In this document: one piece after another, positions 34,636 through 44,356 of the stretch
How the letters are laid out: the number at the start of each line of letters is the position of its first letter
How positions within the stretch are numbered: position 1 is the stretch's first letter
DNA from: a virus
IMG/VR virus record: IMGVR_UViG_3300010396_000006
Coordinates: 1 to 64,000 of that record
Length of the DNA: 64,000 nt
Reading direction: 5' to 3' (one strand)
The notes under the pieces: generated by a model
Told to the model about the DNA's origin: nothing
Databases searched by the model: none
Seen by the model: only the letters and a program-made list of their open reading frames with translations
Program-made: the position numbers and the translations under genes

Positions 34636-35079
34636 ATGATGAAAGCCTGCCTCTTGCTCGTGGTGTTGCTCGCAACCGATGCGAGTGCCGTAACAGCCGC
34701 AATCGAGACCCGCGATACAATGTGGTCTGATTTAGCGGCTGCCTCATTCGGCGGCACGATGGGTGTGCTGGTTGGCATTTCTCAATATCGTGGTTCGTGG
34801 CGTCCGCAAGATCTCCCCGGACTCGGCCAGGAACTGATGGGAAACTTCTGCTTGGCAATCGTCGGCGGCATCTGGCTGGCTCGGTTGCTGGCTCCTTGGT
34901 TCTTGCAAAAGGCTGATGTCTATTGGATCTGGGCAACGTCTGCGGCCATGTGCATCGGCGGCATGATTGTCGTGAAGACGGTGATTCAGTATCTGCCTGA
35001 ATGGGTATTGGGGGCCATGAACATCAATCGAAAGCCGGCGGTTCCTGTCGTGCCGGAGATGCCCAAAAGTGACGTTTGA
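34636..35079 (+). CDS. Four-segment membrane protein, possible holin
   Basis: 147 residues starting MMKACLLLVVLLATDASA, a signal or first membrane segment. Further hydrophobic segments lie at about 32-48, 67-89 and 95-117. AGGGA precedes the ATG; an upstream ATG at 34516 is possible. Size and topology fit phage holins. The gene directly before the tail-fibre region and its tiny membrane neighbour support a role in lysis. Confidence 0.6.
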   Translation: MMKACLLLVVLLATDASAVTAAIETRDTMWSDLAAASFGGTMGVLVGISQYRGSWRPQDLPGLGQELMGNFCLAIVGGIWLARLLAPWFLQKADVYWIWATSAAMCIGGMIVVKTVIQYLPEWVLGAMNINRKPAVPVVPEMPKSDV

Positions 35080-35177
35080 TGGATGATCTTCCATTCGCCG
35101 TGAAGCTGATTTTGTGCTGTCTTGCGGGGATGGCTGGCGGTGCTTTGATGATTGCGATCTTCGGTGATCGGTTGTAA
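35079..35177 (+). CDS. Tiny single-span membrane protein
   Basis: 32 residues, from ATG 35079 overlapping the previous stop (TGATG) to TAA at 35175. After MDDLPFAVK comes a hydrophobic stretch (LILCCLAGMAGGALMIAIF) and GDRL. The coupled start and the perfect transmembrane length suggest a real gene, perhaps an antiholin or partner of the preceding protein. Confidence 0.55.
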   Translation: MDDLPFAVKLILCCLAGMAGGALMIAIFGDRL

Positions 35178-35207
35178 ACAGATTGCCGTTAAACATTTGA
35201 TGCGATA

Positions 35208-35248
35208 AACTCGCCCGTGAACGGATTCCACTCCCTCACGGGCGAGTT
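35208..35248 (+). promoter_or_regulatory. Strong hairpin in front of the tail-fibre start codon
   Basis: AACTCGCCCGTGA (35208-35220) pairs perfectly with TCACGGGCGAGTT (35236-35248). The ATG is five bases later and no U-tract follows, so it is not a normal terminator. It covers the place where a ribosome binding site should be. Confidence 0.6.
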
Positions 35249-35253
35249 GCATT

Positions 35254-38200
35254 ATGACTGGCGTAACGGCTCCCGATCGTTTCAATGGTGGCGAAGAGGT
35301 CCTATTTCCGCCAGATCAAGGGACTGTCGGTCAAGCGATGGTATCGCTTGGGAATGGCCAATCCGCTTGGCAAGACGTTGGAACTGTCCGATCTGTGGCA
35401 GTCGCCACGGCCAACGGATTCACCGGAGTCTCCAGCGGCGGACCTAATCCCGTTCTGACGCTAACCTATCAACTGACGGCTCCCGGACCGTCAACGCTGG
35501 GCGGCGTGAACTCGATTGCGGCCGTGTCCCATCAGTGGATCAGTTCGATCACCACTGCCGGCCAGCCGATTCTGACTCAGCCCGCCTTTGCGGATATCGC
35601 TGGGCTGGGGTCCATGGCGCAGCAAAGTGCCGCATCGGTGGCCATCACGGGCGGTTCGATCACTGGAATGCCATCGCCAGTGAACGCCAGCGATGTTGTG
35701 ACAAAAGCTTATTGCGATGCGATGACGTCCAATCTCTCGCAGAAAAACGCCTGTCTGGTGGCGACGACAGCACAACTGACAGCAACCTACAACAATGGTT
35801 CCAGTGGTGTCGGGGCGACACTGACGAATTCTGGATCTCAGGCCGCATTGTCGATTGACAGTGTTGTGTTGCCATTGAATGCCCGAGTGCTGGTAAAAGA
35901 TCAAACCAGCAATACATTCCAAAACGGTATCTTTTCGCTCACGAACCAAGGCAGTGGTTCAACGAACTGGGTATTGACGCGAACATCTGATTTTGACGGG
36001 TCCATCGGACCAAATGGAGGAATCACCGCTGGTTCGTATACGGTGATTCAATCAGGATCAGTCAACGCCGGTACGCTCTGGGTTGAGACAGGCGAAGGGC
36101 CATTTACGGTCGGTACGACGCCAATCCTATTTACGAAATTGTCAGCGGCGAGCCAGACTCTAACGCTCACTGGCGATGTGACCGGAACCGGCGCAGCATC
36201 GATTGCAGTGACAGTCACTCAGATCAATGGGGTGGCATTGGGCAATACGGCAGCGACGGCCGGTCATCTGCTGATTGGGAGTGGCACGAATTGGGCCTCC
36301 CAGACGGTTGGCGGCGACGGAACATTGAACAGTTCCGGTTCGCTGACAATCACAAAAACCAATGGCGTCAATTTCACGAGTGCAGCAACGACGGCCATCG
36401 GCACAAGCGGGGCAACAATTCCGCTTCTCAATGCTGAAAATACATGGTCGGCCCAACAGGATTACACAACCGGCGTATCGTTGACGTCCGGTCATGCGTT
36501 GCTGCTGAACGGATCAGCCGACCAGAACTGGCGGCTTGGTCTCGGCATCAATGCCTATACCGTCACGACAGTCGGATCAACAACGTCGATTCAGGTTGTT
36601 TATGGATCAGGATCAAGCGGACCCGATGGAATGGCATTTGGTCCCACGGGCGGATCGTCAACGCTGGAACTTCGTGGTGATGACAATTCGGCCTACTTCC
36701 GCGGTCCGGTTCGGATGGCGAATTATTCGACCGGAGTTGCTCAGTTCGATGGATCAGGCAATCTGAGCAGCGGTCCCTATGCGGCATCCGCAGCGACATT
36801 ACTGGGATCTGTTCTGAATTCCACGGTTGTCACATCGTCGCTGACATCGGTCGGAACGATCGGAACGGGAACTTGGCAGGGCAGTGTTGTCGCCGGTCAA
36901 TACGGGGGAACCGGCGTTGCAAATACCGGACTCACGCTGACTTTGAGCGCCAACAATGCCGTTTCCTCCTGGGCAATCACCGGCAACGCTGTTGCGTCTG
37001 TCTCACCGATCCAAATCACGGGAACAATCTTCTCTGGGACGAATGCCGTCCCCTACATGCTGATCTCGCCCACGGGGACGACACTGACGTTTCCGTGGAG
37101 TTCGCTCGGAACGATGCTGGCGGCAAATCTCAGTGCAGGATTTGTCGGCGATTACCTAAATCTCCGACGTAGCGGTCAAACATCTCCAGATTTCATTTTT
37201 AGCAGTACGGGAGCAATTACCTACGGTGGAAATCTGGTCTCGAAAGTGCCGTTCAATCAATTCAACGATAGCGTTGGCCTGGGCGTTCTCTCATTCGATG
37301 CCAATTATGTCTGGGGATTTAGGAACTCAACGCTCGGACCTAATGAACTCCGGGTCTATGGAACCTATTCGAATGGGGCGAACTACGAACGTCTGGTCAT
37401 TCGCACGGCGGCAGGGACGCATACGATCGGAACCGAGAATGCTGGAACCGGCGTTGCTCGCGCTCTGAACATCGAGACAGCCGGCACGACAGCCATCGCA
37501 ATCGATACTTCGCAAAATGTGTCTGTCTCATCTCTGACGGCCTCTCGCCCAGTCGGAACTGATGGATCGAAGAATCTCGTCAGCTTGACAATCACGGGGA
37601 CTGGGGCCGCCGTCCTGTCTACGGGACCAACGCTCACAAATCCCATCGTTGGAACCCAATCACCCGGAGACAATTCTACCAAAGCGGCGTCTACGGCTTA
37701 CGTCGCGACGGCCGTCTCAAATGCGGCCTACACGTTGCCAATCGCAAGTACATCGATTCTGGGCGGCGTGAAAGTCGATGGCACGACGATCACGATTAAT
37801 GGCAGCGGGGTAATCAGTTCGACTGGAGGCGGTTCAGGAACGGTTACAACGATCTCCGTGACGGCCAATAATGGAATCACGCAATCTGTCTCGAATCCGA
37901 CCACGACACCAAACATCACGCTCGGACTCGGCAATATCACTCCGACGTCGGTCTCAACCGGAACAGTGACGCTCACAGGGACATTGGCGCTCAAGAACGG
38001 TTCGAATGCCAATATCCTGAATCTGCAAGCCGGAGTAACGGCCAGCACCATCACATTCACACTGCCAACGGCCGATGGAACGGTCGGCCAAACTCTCATC
38101 ACAGACGGTTCACAGAATTGGTCATTTGGAACTCTCTCAGTGGCTGGCGGCGGAACAGGGGCCATGACACTGACGGGATTGGTGAAAGGCAACGGAACTT

Positions 38201-40449
38201 CCGCGTTCACATCCGCCACGGCGGGAACCGACTATTCCGCCGGAACGAGCGGATTAACAACTGGGATTCTGAAAAGCACAACATCAACAGGGGTCTTGTC
38301 GATCGCGACGGCTGGTGATTTTCCGACGCTCAATCAGAATACAAGCGGACAAGCGGGAACCGTTGCGACGATTTCCGGTCTGATCGTTCAAGGCTCGAAT
38401 ATCATGATTACCGGGTCTGGCACATCCGGCAGTCCGTATTCCATTGCGGCAAGTGGAAGCGCGAATCCGACGTTCGATACTTTGACGAGCGGGACGAACA
38501 CAACAGCGGCAATGCTGGTTGGGACTGGTGCAAGCCTCGGCACGACCGGAACAGGAACGATCGCTGCGACAACAGTTGTCACGAATGCCAATCTCTCGGG
38601 AGTGGTCACAAGCGTCGGCAATACAACCTCGTTTGGATCGTTCACGTCAGCAACACTTGCAGCCGCTTTGAGCGATGAGACGGGAACGGGAGCGGCGGTC
38701 TTCGCGACATCCCCTACGCTGGTCACTCCAATCCTGGGGACGCCGACATCCGGCAATCTAGCCAACTGCACATTTCCGACACTGAATCAGAATACAACTG
38801 GTAATGCTGCGACGGTCACAACGAATGCAAATCTTTCGGGTGTCGTGACGAGTGTTGGCAATACGACATCATTCGGATCATTCATATCTGGGACATTGCG
38901 AGCGGCAATCACGGATTCGACTGGGACTGGCGCTGCGGTATTCGGGACATCACCAGCATTAAGCGGGACAGTTCTTCTCAGTTCTCAAGTAAAATTCAGT
39001 AGTCCTGCCAGTGGCGTGTTAATGCTCGCCAACTTTGCTGCAACAGGATTCACGGGAATTCAATATGGATCGGCAACAGCCGCTAATACGGCTGGATCGA
39101 ACGTCACTGAAACCGCCAGCTTGAGTACAGGAACCGGGGTTGCTGGAACGCTGGGCGTTGTGACGGGATTCGCAGGTGTCTCACAAGCCACGACAGTGAC
39201 AGTGACGATTGCAAATCCAGCGGTATTCTCTCTGACGGCCCACGGATTCGTTCCCGGTTCATCATTCACATTGACGACGACGGGAGCATTGCCAACCGGA
39301 TTGGCGACGGCCACAACGTACTATGTCATCGCGACTGGATTAACAGCGAATGCATTCCAAGCTTCTGCCACTCCAGCCGGTTCAGCAATCGTTACGACAG
39401 GATCTCAGTCGGGAACGCATACGCTGACATCGACGACAACTGTCCAGAATCCCGGTGCAACAATCGCGACATGGGGTCCATCAGCCAATACAGGTTCCCA
39501 AGCAATCAACTTGCTGAATCTTGCTCAAGTCTGGAATACCTCGTCATCCGTGACGGCCATCCTGATGAATATCACGATGGTCGCTGCTGGCGGTTCCAGT
39601 AATCTGATGGATCTGCAAGTCGGCGGTTCGTCAATGTTCAAAGTATCGACCGGCGGTAATATCACTAGTCTTGCGCTGACAACCAATACTTGGAATAACT
39701 CGAACGGGACTGTCTCGATCTGGCAAGGAGCAGCGAGTTCTAACAACGCAACATTCATGGTTGCTGCGACGACTCCGATCATGCGATGGGCTACATCGAC
39801 ATCGGCATCGTTCGGAATTAAGCGATCTGGAACGACGGCGGCGTTCCGTCTTGCTGACGACTCGGCTGATGCTCCAATTACAGCCGCGGCAGCAACCTTT
39901 AGCGGAACTGTCAATAATACGACCCTGACCGCATCCAATATCGTGATGACGGATGGATCGAAGAATCTCACCAGTCTCGCCACGTTGACAGTCAGCAATG
40001 GGGGGACCGGCGTTGCGACACTGACAGGGATTGTCAAAGGGAATGGAACGAGTGCATTCTCGGCAGCGACGGCTGGAACAGATTTTGTCGCACCGGGTAC
40101 TGTTACGGCTTTCACGGCTCAGCAGTATTTCGCTGAACAAACTCTGATCGATGCCTCGACCATCACATGGAATGCGAACACGCAACAGGCGGCATTCGTG
40201 CTACTGACGAGTGCTGTCGGATCAACCCGTGTACTGGGCTTCCCGTCAAATATTCAAGCGGGAGCAACTTACACGATTGTCATCAAGCAAAGTTCCACCG
40301 GATCAAATGCGATCACTTATGGGGCCGGATATCTGTTTCCTGGCGGAACAGCTTTTGTTCTCAGTACAGCCAACAATGCGATTGATGTGCTGACATTCGT
40401 CTGTCATGGCAGCAATTTGCTCGGCGTTGGCCAAAAGGCATTCGCATAA
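35254..40449 (+). CDS. Tail-fibre-like repeat protein
   Basis: 1731 residues, dominated by Thr, Ser, Gly, Ala and Asn in short beta repeats. Phage-fibre phrases include LTLTGDVTGTG, DNSTKAASTAYVATAV and several SVGNTTSFGSF / TGTGAAVFATSPTLV units. Two near-identical units lie 240 bases apart (38581 and 38821). The N-terminal 200 residues differ and probably attach to the virion. No enzyme or chaperone domain is obvious at the C-terminus. It is the likely host-receptor or side fibre. Confidence 0.85.
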   Translation: MTGVTAPDRFNGGEEVLFPPDQGTVGQAMVSLGNGQSAWQDVGTVRSVAVATANGFTGVSSGGPNPVLTLTYQLTAPGPSTLGGVNSIAAVSHQWISSITTAGQPILTQPAFADIAGLGSMAQQSAASVAITGGSITGMPSPVNASDVVTKAYCDAMTSNLSQKNACLVATTAQLTATYNNGSSGVGATLTNSGSQAALSIDSVVLPLNARVLVKDQTSNTFQNGIFSLTNQGSGSTNWVLTRTSDFDGSIGPNGGITAGSYTVIQSGSVNAGTLWVETGEGPFTVGTTPILFTKLSAASQTLTLTGDVTGTGAASIAVTVTQINGVALGNTAATAGHLLIGSGTNWASQTVGGDGTLNSSGSLTITKTNGVNFTSAATTAIGTSGATIPLLNAENTWSAQQDYTTGVSLTSGHALLLNGSADQNWRLGLGINAYTVTTVGSTTSIQVVYGSGSSGPDGMAFGPTGGSSTLELRGDDNSAYFRGPVRMANYSTGVAQFDGSGNLSSGPYAASAATLLGSVLNSTVVTSSLTSVGTIGTGTWQGSVVAGQYGGTGVANTGLTLTLSANNAVSSWAITGNAVASVSPIQITGTIFSGTNAVPYMLISPTGTTLTFPWSSLGTMLAANLSAGFVGDYLNLRRSGQTSPDFIFSSTGAITYGGNLVSKVPFNQFNDSVGLGVLSFDANYVWGFRNSTLGPNELRVYGTYSNGANYERLVIRTAAGTHTIGTENAGTGVARALNIETAGTTAIAIDTSQNVSVSSLTASRPVGTDGSKNLVSLTITGTGAAVLSTGPTLTNPIVGTQSPGDNSTKAASTAYVATAVSNAAYTLPIASTSILGGVKVDGTTITINGSGVISSTGGGSGTVTTISVTANNGITQSVSNPTTTPNITLGLGNITPTSVSTGTVTLTGTLALKNGSNANILNLQAGVTASTITFTLPTADGTVGQTLITDGSQNWSFGTLSVAGGGTGAMTLTGLVKGNGTSAFTSATAGTDYSAGTSGLTTGILKSTTSTGVLSIATAGDFPTLNQNTSGQAGTVATISGLIVQGSNIMITGSGTSGSPYSIAASGSANPTFDTLTSGTNTTAAMLVGTGASLGTTGTGTIAATTVVTNANLSGVVTSVGNTTSFGSFTSATLAAALSDETGTGAAVFATSPTLVTPILGTPTSGNLANCTFPTLNQNTTGNAATVTTNANLSGVVTSVGNTTSFGSFISGTLRAAITDSTGTGAAVFGTSPALSGTVLLSSQVKFSSPASGVLMLANFAATGFTGIQYGSATAANTAGSNVTETASLSTGTGVAGTLGVVTGFAGVSQATTVTVTIANPAVFSLTAHGFVPGSSFTLTTTGALPTGLATATTYYVIATGLTANAFQASATPAGSAIVTTGSQSGTHTLTSTTTVQNPGATIATWGPSANTGSQAINLLNLAQVWNTSSSVTAILMNITMVAAGGSSNLMDLQVGGSSMFKVSTGGNITSLALTTNTWNNSNGTVSIWQGAASSNNATFMVAATTPIMRWATSTSASFGIKRSGTTAAFRLADDSADAPITAAAATFSGTVNNTTLTASNIVMTDGSKNLTSLATLTVSNGGTGVATLTGIVKGNGTSAFSAATAGTDFVAPGTVTAFTAQQYFAEQTLIDASTITWNANTQQAAFVLLTSAVGSTRVLGFPSNIQAGATYTIVIKQSSTGSNAITYGAGYLFPGGTAFVLSTANNAIDVLTFVCHGSNLLGVGQKAFA
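38581..38940 (+). repeat. Internal 240-base repeat of the fibre gene
   Basis: The segment from 38581 (ACGAATGCCAATCTC) reappears from 38821 (ACGAATGCAAATCTT), coding for the same NANLSGVVTSVGNTTSFGSF unit followed by TGTGAAVF. Most differences are silent, so the protein repeat is under selection. Confidence 0.7.
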
Positions 40450-41120
40450 TGTTTTCATTTCCCGTAGCTCATTGGTCCGCACCTGCTGCTACCGGTATCT
40501 CTTTCGGTCGAAATGCGACAGGGAGTATCACTGGGACAAACACCAACTATACGGTTGGATTCTCTGGGGGAGCTTCTGCTGCTGGAACATGGGTTGTTGC
40601 AGTAATTCAAGATGTGGATACTGGCCAAGCAACGATTTCCGGCGGTTCGGCCTGGACAAAGGCGGCTGGCGGACAAGATGTCGGGAGCGGATATTCGGCG
40701 AGATGTTATTACAAGAAATGCGGTGCGAGCGAGCCATCAACATACACAGTCACCTACGCCGGTTCATCAAAATCAGATGCGAATTGTGTCACCATCTTCG
40801 AGGTCCTGGGAGCCAATGCAACAAATCCTGACGACATCCAAGTAACGTCGAATACGGCAACGCCACATTCTGTCACGTCATCGGCTACCACTGACTGCGT
40901 TGTCTTGGTCGCCGCCGATTCACAAATGACCGGGGCCGGATTCACTCCTCCAACTGGATACACGGCTCAAGGAAATATTGAAGTGGCGAATGGGACAACA
41001 TTCCTACTGACAGCAATCGCCGCCAAACTGAATGTAGGAGCCGGAACGATTTCACCGGGAGCGTGGGGCAGTCCCGAGACGTCAGCCGACTTCCTTTGGA
41101 CGATCGCGTTTAAGTTATGA
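40449..41120 (+). CDS. Probable tail-tip or receptor-associated protein
   Basis: 223 residues starting on the last base of the fibre stop (TAATG). The N-terminal 40 residues and the beta-rich body (SGGASAAGTWVVAVIQDV, YTVTYAGSSKSDANCV, PTGYTAQGNI) resemble single-domain beta-sandwich proteins found next to phage fibres. It may cap or assist the fibre. Exact role unknown. Confidence 0.6.
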   Translation: MFSFPVAHWSAPAATGISFGRNATGSITGTNTNYTVGFSGGASAAGTWVVAVIQDVDTGQATISGGSAWTKAAGGQDVGSGYSARCYYKKCGASEPSTYTVTYAGSSKSDANCVTIFEVLGANATNPDDIQVTSNTATPHSVTSSATTDCVVLVAADSQMTGAGFTPPTGYTAQGNIEVANGTTFLLTAIAAKLNVGAGTISPGAWGSPETSADFLWTIAFKL

Positions 41121-41683
41121 ATAACATTCAAGAAATCATCGCAGAACATCAGAAGTGGATTGCTGATCCATCAAAGGGAAAACGTGGCAAGTTGAAATGC
41201 TGCGACCTATCAGGGTTGGATCTATCGACAGTTGATGTCCGTGGAATTGATTTGTCTCATGCGGTCCTCGCCAATTGCAAGCTTCCGGCCAATTGTCGAT
41301 CGGTCAAGTTAGTTTGTGCCAGGGGACCGTTGTCTCTCAGCGGTCATGACATCTCGGGTGCAAATTTCGAAAAAATGGATTTGGAATCAATCGATCTGAT
41401 CGGTGCAATTTGGAACGCGACGATTATCAATCAAGTGTCGGGCTGGATCATTCGCGATGGATACTGGGCATTCGCAACCAACGCATTCGTACAAATCGGT
41501 TGCATGACAAAAACAATGGCCGAATGGGAAACGATCGGCGGAACTCGCGAGTCTTTGATGGTGTTGCACCAAGAACAATCAAACATCGATCTGGATTTAA
41601 CATGGTCATGGTGGGAAACTCACAAGAAAACGATTCGCGATTGGTACTCTTCTCAGATTGTCGATTCCAAAATATCTGGCTAG
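41117..41683 (+). CDS. Pentapeptide-repeat-like protein
   Basis: 188 residues. Residues about 28-60 follow the A(D/N)Lxx pattern (DLSGLDLSTVDVRGIDLSHAV), and again near 80-95. The second half is a Trp-rich helical domain. Starts four bases before the previous stop. A beta-helix plus cap is likely; function unknown. Confidence 0.6.
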   Translation: MNNIQEIIAEHQKWIADPSKGKRGKLKCCDLSGLDLSTVDVRGIDLSHAVLANCKLPANCRSVKLVCARGPLSLSGHDISGANFEKMDLESIDLIGAIWNATIINQVSGWIIRDGYWAFATNAFVQIGCMTKTMAEWETIGGTRESLMVLHQEQSNIDLDLTWSWWETHKKTIRDWYSSQIVDSKISG

Positions 41684-41731
41684 ACTGCCAGTCGCTTTGA
41701 GCCTCTCCATTCTTCACAAAGGGAATTTACT

Positions 41732-42103
41732 GTGGCAGAAAAAATTACTGTTGATTTCGGTGTGACCGCTCTGAACTTCGATGGGAAGCCATTGGACTTC
41801 CCGACCGGAACTCGGAACCCGCAAACCGGTCAGCCCGACGTTGAAAGCAAGACTCTAGCATGGTGGCTGGCCAATAATATTCTCGCTGGGAAAACTGACG
41901 GCCCGGCAATGACAATTCTTCCCTGGATGTTCCGCCTCGGGGAAGTGCCGCCAGCACCATTGGAATTGAGCGTTGCCGACTATGATTTGCTCGACAGCAT
42001 CGTCGATAAATCAGGAACCGCATTGCTGCTCCGTGGACAAGTTCAAAAACTCATGAGTGATGCCCGCGCCGCATCAAAGGCGGCTGAAGCCAAGAAAGAT
42101 TGA
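41732..42103 (+). CDS. Small probable structural protein
   Basis: 123 residues with a GTG start at 41732 and AAAGGGA upstream. The first half is beta-rich with a Pro/Gly turn and the second helical with an Ala/Lys tail. Position in the tail region suggests a virion or assembly role. No family is recognised. Confidence 0.55.
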   Translation: MAEKITVDFGVTALNFDGKPLDFPTGTRNPQTGQPDVESKTLAWWLANNILAGKTDGPAMTILPWMFRLGEVPPAPLELSVADYDLLDSIVDKSGTALLLRGQVQKLMSDARAASKAAEAKKD

Positions 42104-42104
42104 C

Positions 42105-42881
42105 ATGGCGAACAAGTACCTTCAGGACAACATCCCAAACGGGAATGGCACGCTGACATCAAACGTCTATGACTTCAATGGGAACCTGTTGAATGTGTCA
42201 GGACCGTTGTCCTGGGTACAGTTCGGCGACAATCCATCGAATCGGCGGGCGCTCATGACAGACCCCGCAACGGGAACCTGTCGCGTCGTTCAATATCGGA
42301 ATGGTGGAGAATTTGCGAATTGGAAAGTCGATTTCCCGGCAGTTGAGACAGCCGGCGTCTACTCTTTACAAGAGTCTCCTACGGCCGCAGAGACGGCTGT
42401 CAAAGTCGGGAAAATTCAGGTCCAACCGGTCCTTGCCATCAATACTCAACAGGCGAGAGCGGCATTGAGTCCGTTGACGCTGGGGATTGTTCGCGGCGAT
42501 TTCTACGCGCAAGCACTTCCCGGAGCGCTTGGAACGATTGTCGGCCGAAGCGGACTCACGCTCACGGCAAAAGAAACGTGGCTCACGCAGCAACCGGGTG
42601 ATACGGATTCTCAGGCCACGTTCCAGATCACCGAAGCCGGTGGACTGATCATTCTCAACGGTTCCACATCTGGAATCCAAAGCAATTGGGCCAGTTTGGT
42701 TGTCACAGATGAGCAACAGGGAACAGCAATTCTGACGATGAAAGCGGATATGACATCACAACTCGGATTGCTCGATCTAACATGGGATGTGCAGGTTCAA
42801 ATGCCGAACGGCCCATCATCCCCAATTCTGAATGGCAGAGTCTCATTGGCGTCTGATGTGACTCAAAAGATCGTTGCCTGA
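42105..42881 (+). CDS. Probable tail or virion structural protein
   Basis: 258 residues from ATG 42105, one base after the previous stop. It is beta-rich throughout, with a C-terminal stretch (WDVQVQMPNGPSSPILNGRV) like domains of phage baseplate or upper-fibre proteins. Last gene before a regulated promoter. Confidence 0.55.
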   Translation: MANKYLQDNIPNGNGTLTSNVYDFNGNLLNVSGPLSWVQFGDNPSNRRALMTDPATGTCRVVQYRNGGEFANWKVDFPAVETAGVYSLQESPTAAETAVKVGKIQVQPVLAINTQQARAALSPLTLGIVRGDFYAQALPGALGTIVGRSGLTLTAKETWLTQQPGDTDSQATFQITEAGGLIILNGSTSGIQSNWASLVVTDEQQGTAILTMKADMTSQLGLLDLTWDVQVQMPNGPSSPILNGRVSLASDVTQKIVA

Positions 42882-42903
42882 AATTTGCGCCATGAAATAG
42901 AAA

Positions 42904-42939
42904 AATCTAGTTGATTTTCCGAAATGATGTCGATAGAGT
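42904..42939 (+). promoter_or_regulatory. Operator overlapping the -35 box
   Basis: AATCTAGTTGATT (42904-42916). Its last six bases, TTGATT (42911-42916), can act as -35, followed by 17 bases and TAGAGT (42934-42939). The -10 to CAGTAAC distance (24 bases) matches the other promoters of the set. Confidence 0.6.
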
Positions 42940-42946
42940 CAGATCA

Positions 42947-42973
42947 CGCCGCTGATTCAGTAACATCGCGGTG
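42947..42973 (+). promoter_or_regulatory. CAGUAAC-loop leader hairpin 4
   Basis: CGCCGC-T-GAT (42947-42956) pairs with ATC-GCGGTG (42965-42973), with one bulged T and one G.U. The eight-base loop is TCAGTAAC. It is the longest stem of the set. Confidence 0.65.
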
Positions 42974-43005
42974 AACTTCTGAATCATTCTTGAAAGGAAA
43001 TCGCC

Positions 43006-43287
43006 ATGTCTTTCGTTCTTAAACTCATTTCTTGGCCATTCAAGATTGTATTCGGAATCAGTCCGTTCGCGGGAATCGTTGTTTCGATGATATTGGTGGC
43101 CTATTTGTCAAAATCCGGCGCGGAGGTTGTGGCAATGCATCGAGAAATGGCAGCCGCTGATGCGTGCGCTGAGCGAGAAAAACTCAGAGAAGATGAGAGG
43201 CGTCAGCAAGCATTGGACAATTGGCGACGGCGAGAAAACGAGACCCCCTCTTCTGATGATGGATATTCTGGATTGCATGATCGGTAG
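43006..43287 (+). CDS. Small single-span membrane protein with charged tail
   Basis: 93 residues; GAAAGGA precedes the ATG. A membrane segment at about 19-36 (SPFAGIVVSMILVAYLS) is followed by a charged helix rich in Glu and Arg. The shape is like an inner-membrane spanin, but no partner is next to it. It is the first gene after the 42911 promoter. Confidence 0.6.
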   Translation: MSFVLKLISWPFKIVFGISPFAGIVVSMILVAYLSKSGAEVVAMHREMAAADACAEREKLREDERRQQALDNWRRRENETPSSDDGYSGLHDR

Positions 43288-43325
43288 TTCACTGTAAGAT
43301 GAGACATCCTCAAGGAGTCAAGTCA

Positions 43326-43877
43326 GTGGCCGATTCATGGAACAACTGGGTAACCGAAAACATCCCCTATATCCGAAAGCAGTTGCTTTTAATCTGGGAT
43401 AAAGCGTGTTTTGTCCAGAAGAAAGAAAGCGAATTGGAAGATCGCTTGGCCATTGACGAGCAGAAAGAGCAGACCGAGCAGGCGATGTTGCAGGCTCAAA
43501 TCGACGAACTCAGTAAAAAGGTAGAAATTCTTATGACCGGACAAGCCGATTTCGCCGCCCAGCAAGCCGCCGTCGACGCGACGATGGATGCCTGTGCCAC
43601 ATTGCTTGGACAGACCGTGACGTTGCTGACTGGATTGGGATCTCTGATCATCGGACTGCAAACGACCGTGACCAATCTTCAGTCGCAAGCGACCGAAGGC
43701 ACGCAAGCGGATGCCGTATTCGAAGCCGCCGCCGTCGATCTCGGAACGCACAAAGCAACTCTGCAAACCGCCCTCGACAATGCTCAGGCCGCGCTCAATA
43801 CCGCCAGTTCGTTCGTTCCGCCGGCCCCACAAACCGATCCGAACGCTCCCGCAAACCAGAATCAATCGAGTACCTGA
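43326..43877 (+). CDS. Coiled-coil protein
   Basis: 183 residues from GTG 43326, with AAGGAG eight bases upstream; ATG 43299 is an alternative. Helical with heptads over residues 35-90, a hydrophobic middle (LLTGLGSLIIGLQTTVTNL) and a Pro/Asn/Gln-rich end. Probably a structural or envelope-linked protein. Confidence 0.6.
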   Translation: MADSWNNWVTENIPYIRKQLLLIWDKACFVQKKESELEDRLAIDEQKEQTEQAMLQAQIDELSKKVEILMTGQADFAAQQAAVDATMDACATLLGQTVTLLTGLGSLIIGLQTTVTNLQSQATEGTQADAVFEAAAVDLGTHKATLQTALDNAQAALNTASSFVPPAPQTDPNAPANQNQSST

Positions 43878-43928
43878 ACGGTGCGCCCGGCCTAGATGCT
43901 GGGTGGCTTACTGGCTTCGGATGGCCAA

Positions 43929-43969
43929 GAATAGCGGGCTGAGAACTCTCCTCTTCAGCCCGCTATTTT
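43929..43969. terminator. Factor-independent terminator
   Basis: AATAGCGGGCTGA (43930-43942) pairs perfectly with TCAGCCCGCTATT (43955-43967), followed by TTC. The A-rich left flank could make it work in both directions. Confidence 0.75.
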
Positions 43970-43996
43970 CACATCGGTACATCGAATGGATTCGCC

Positions 43997-44356
43997 ATGA
44001 ACCCAAAGCGGGAATTGCTTCATCACCTTCATGCTGGCCGCTGTTTGTGGTGTAACTGCCAGACAAAGCTGGTTCGGCCAAAATGTTTTCACTCGCTTAA
44101 GGCGAATGCGTCAACGATCGATCATCTGATCAATAAGCTGGACAGGCCAGACCCGATGCAAGACGTGATCGTCAATGCCTGCAATCGTTGCAATGAGAGG
44201 CGTGGACGAGAGGCTACGCGGACTCAAACGGTTGAACAGCAGAAAGCACGGGTCGCGTTAGACAAAGCCCTGTATCAAGCATGGCTGGCTCGCAACGATG
44301 TTCGGATGGGAGCCGTTGACACAGATCGGGAAAAACAACAAAGGGCCACTGCATGA
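43997..44356 (+). CDS. HNH-type nuclease
   Basis: 119 residues. CLWCNCQ (Cys pair near residue 16), STIDHLINK with the catalytic His (about 42) and VNACNRCNERRG with a second Cys pair give the standard HNH finger. The C-terminal half is a basic helix. Free-standing HNH genes are common in phages, as homing or packaging factors. It overlaps the next gene by four bases. Confidence 0.8.
   Translation: MNPKRELLHHLHAGRCLWCNCQTKLVRPKCFHSLKANASTIDHLINKLDRPDPMQDVIVNACNRCNERRGREATRTQTVEQQKARVALDKALYQAWLARNDVRMGAVDTDREKQQRATA

Noticed and set aside
36160-40115. Long reverse-strand frames within the fibre gene
   Set aside because: They are produced by the Thr/Ser/Gly-rich repeat composition of the forward gene.
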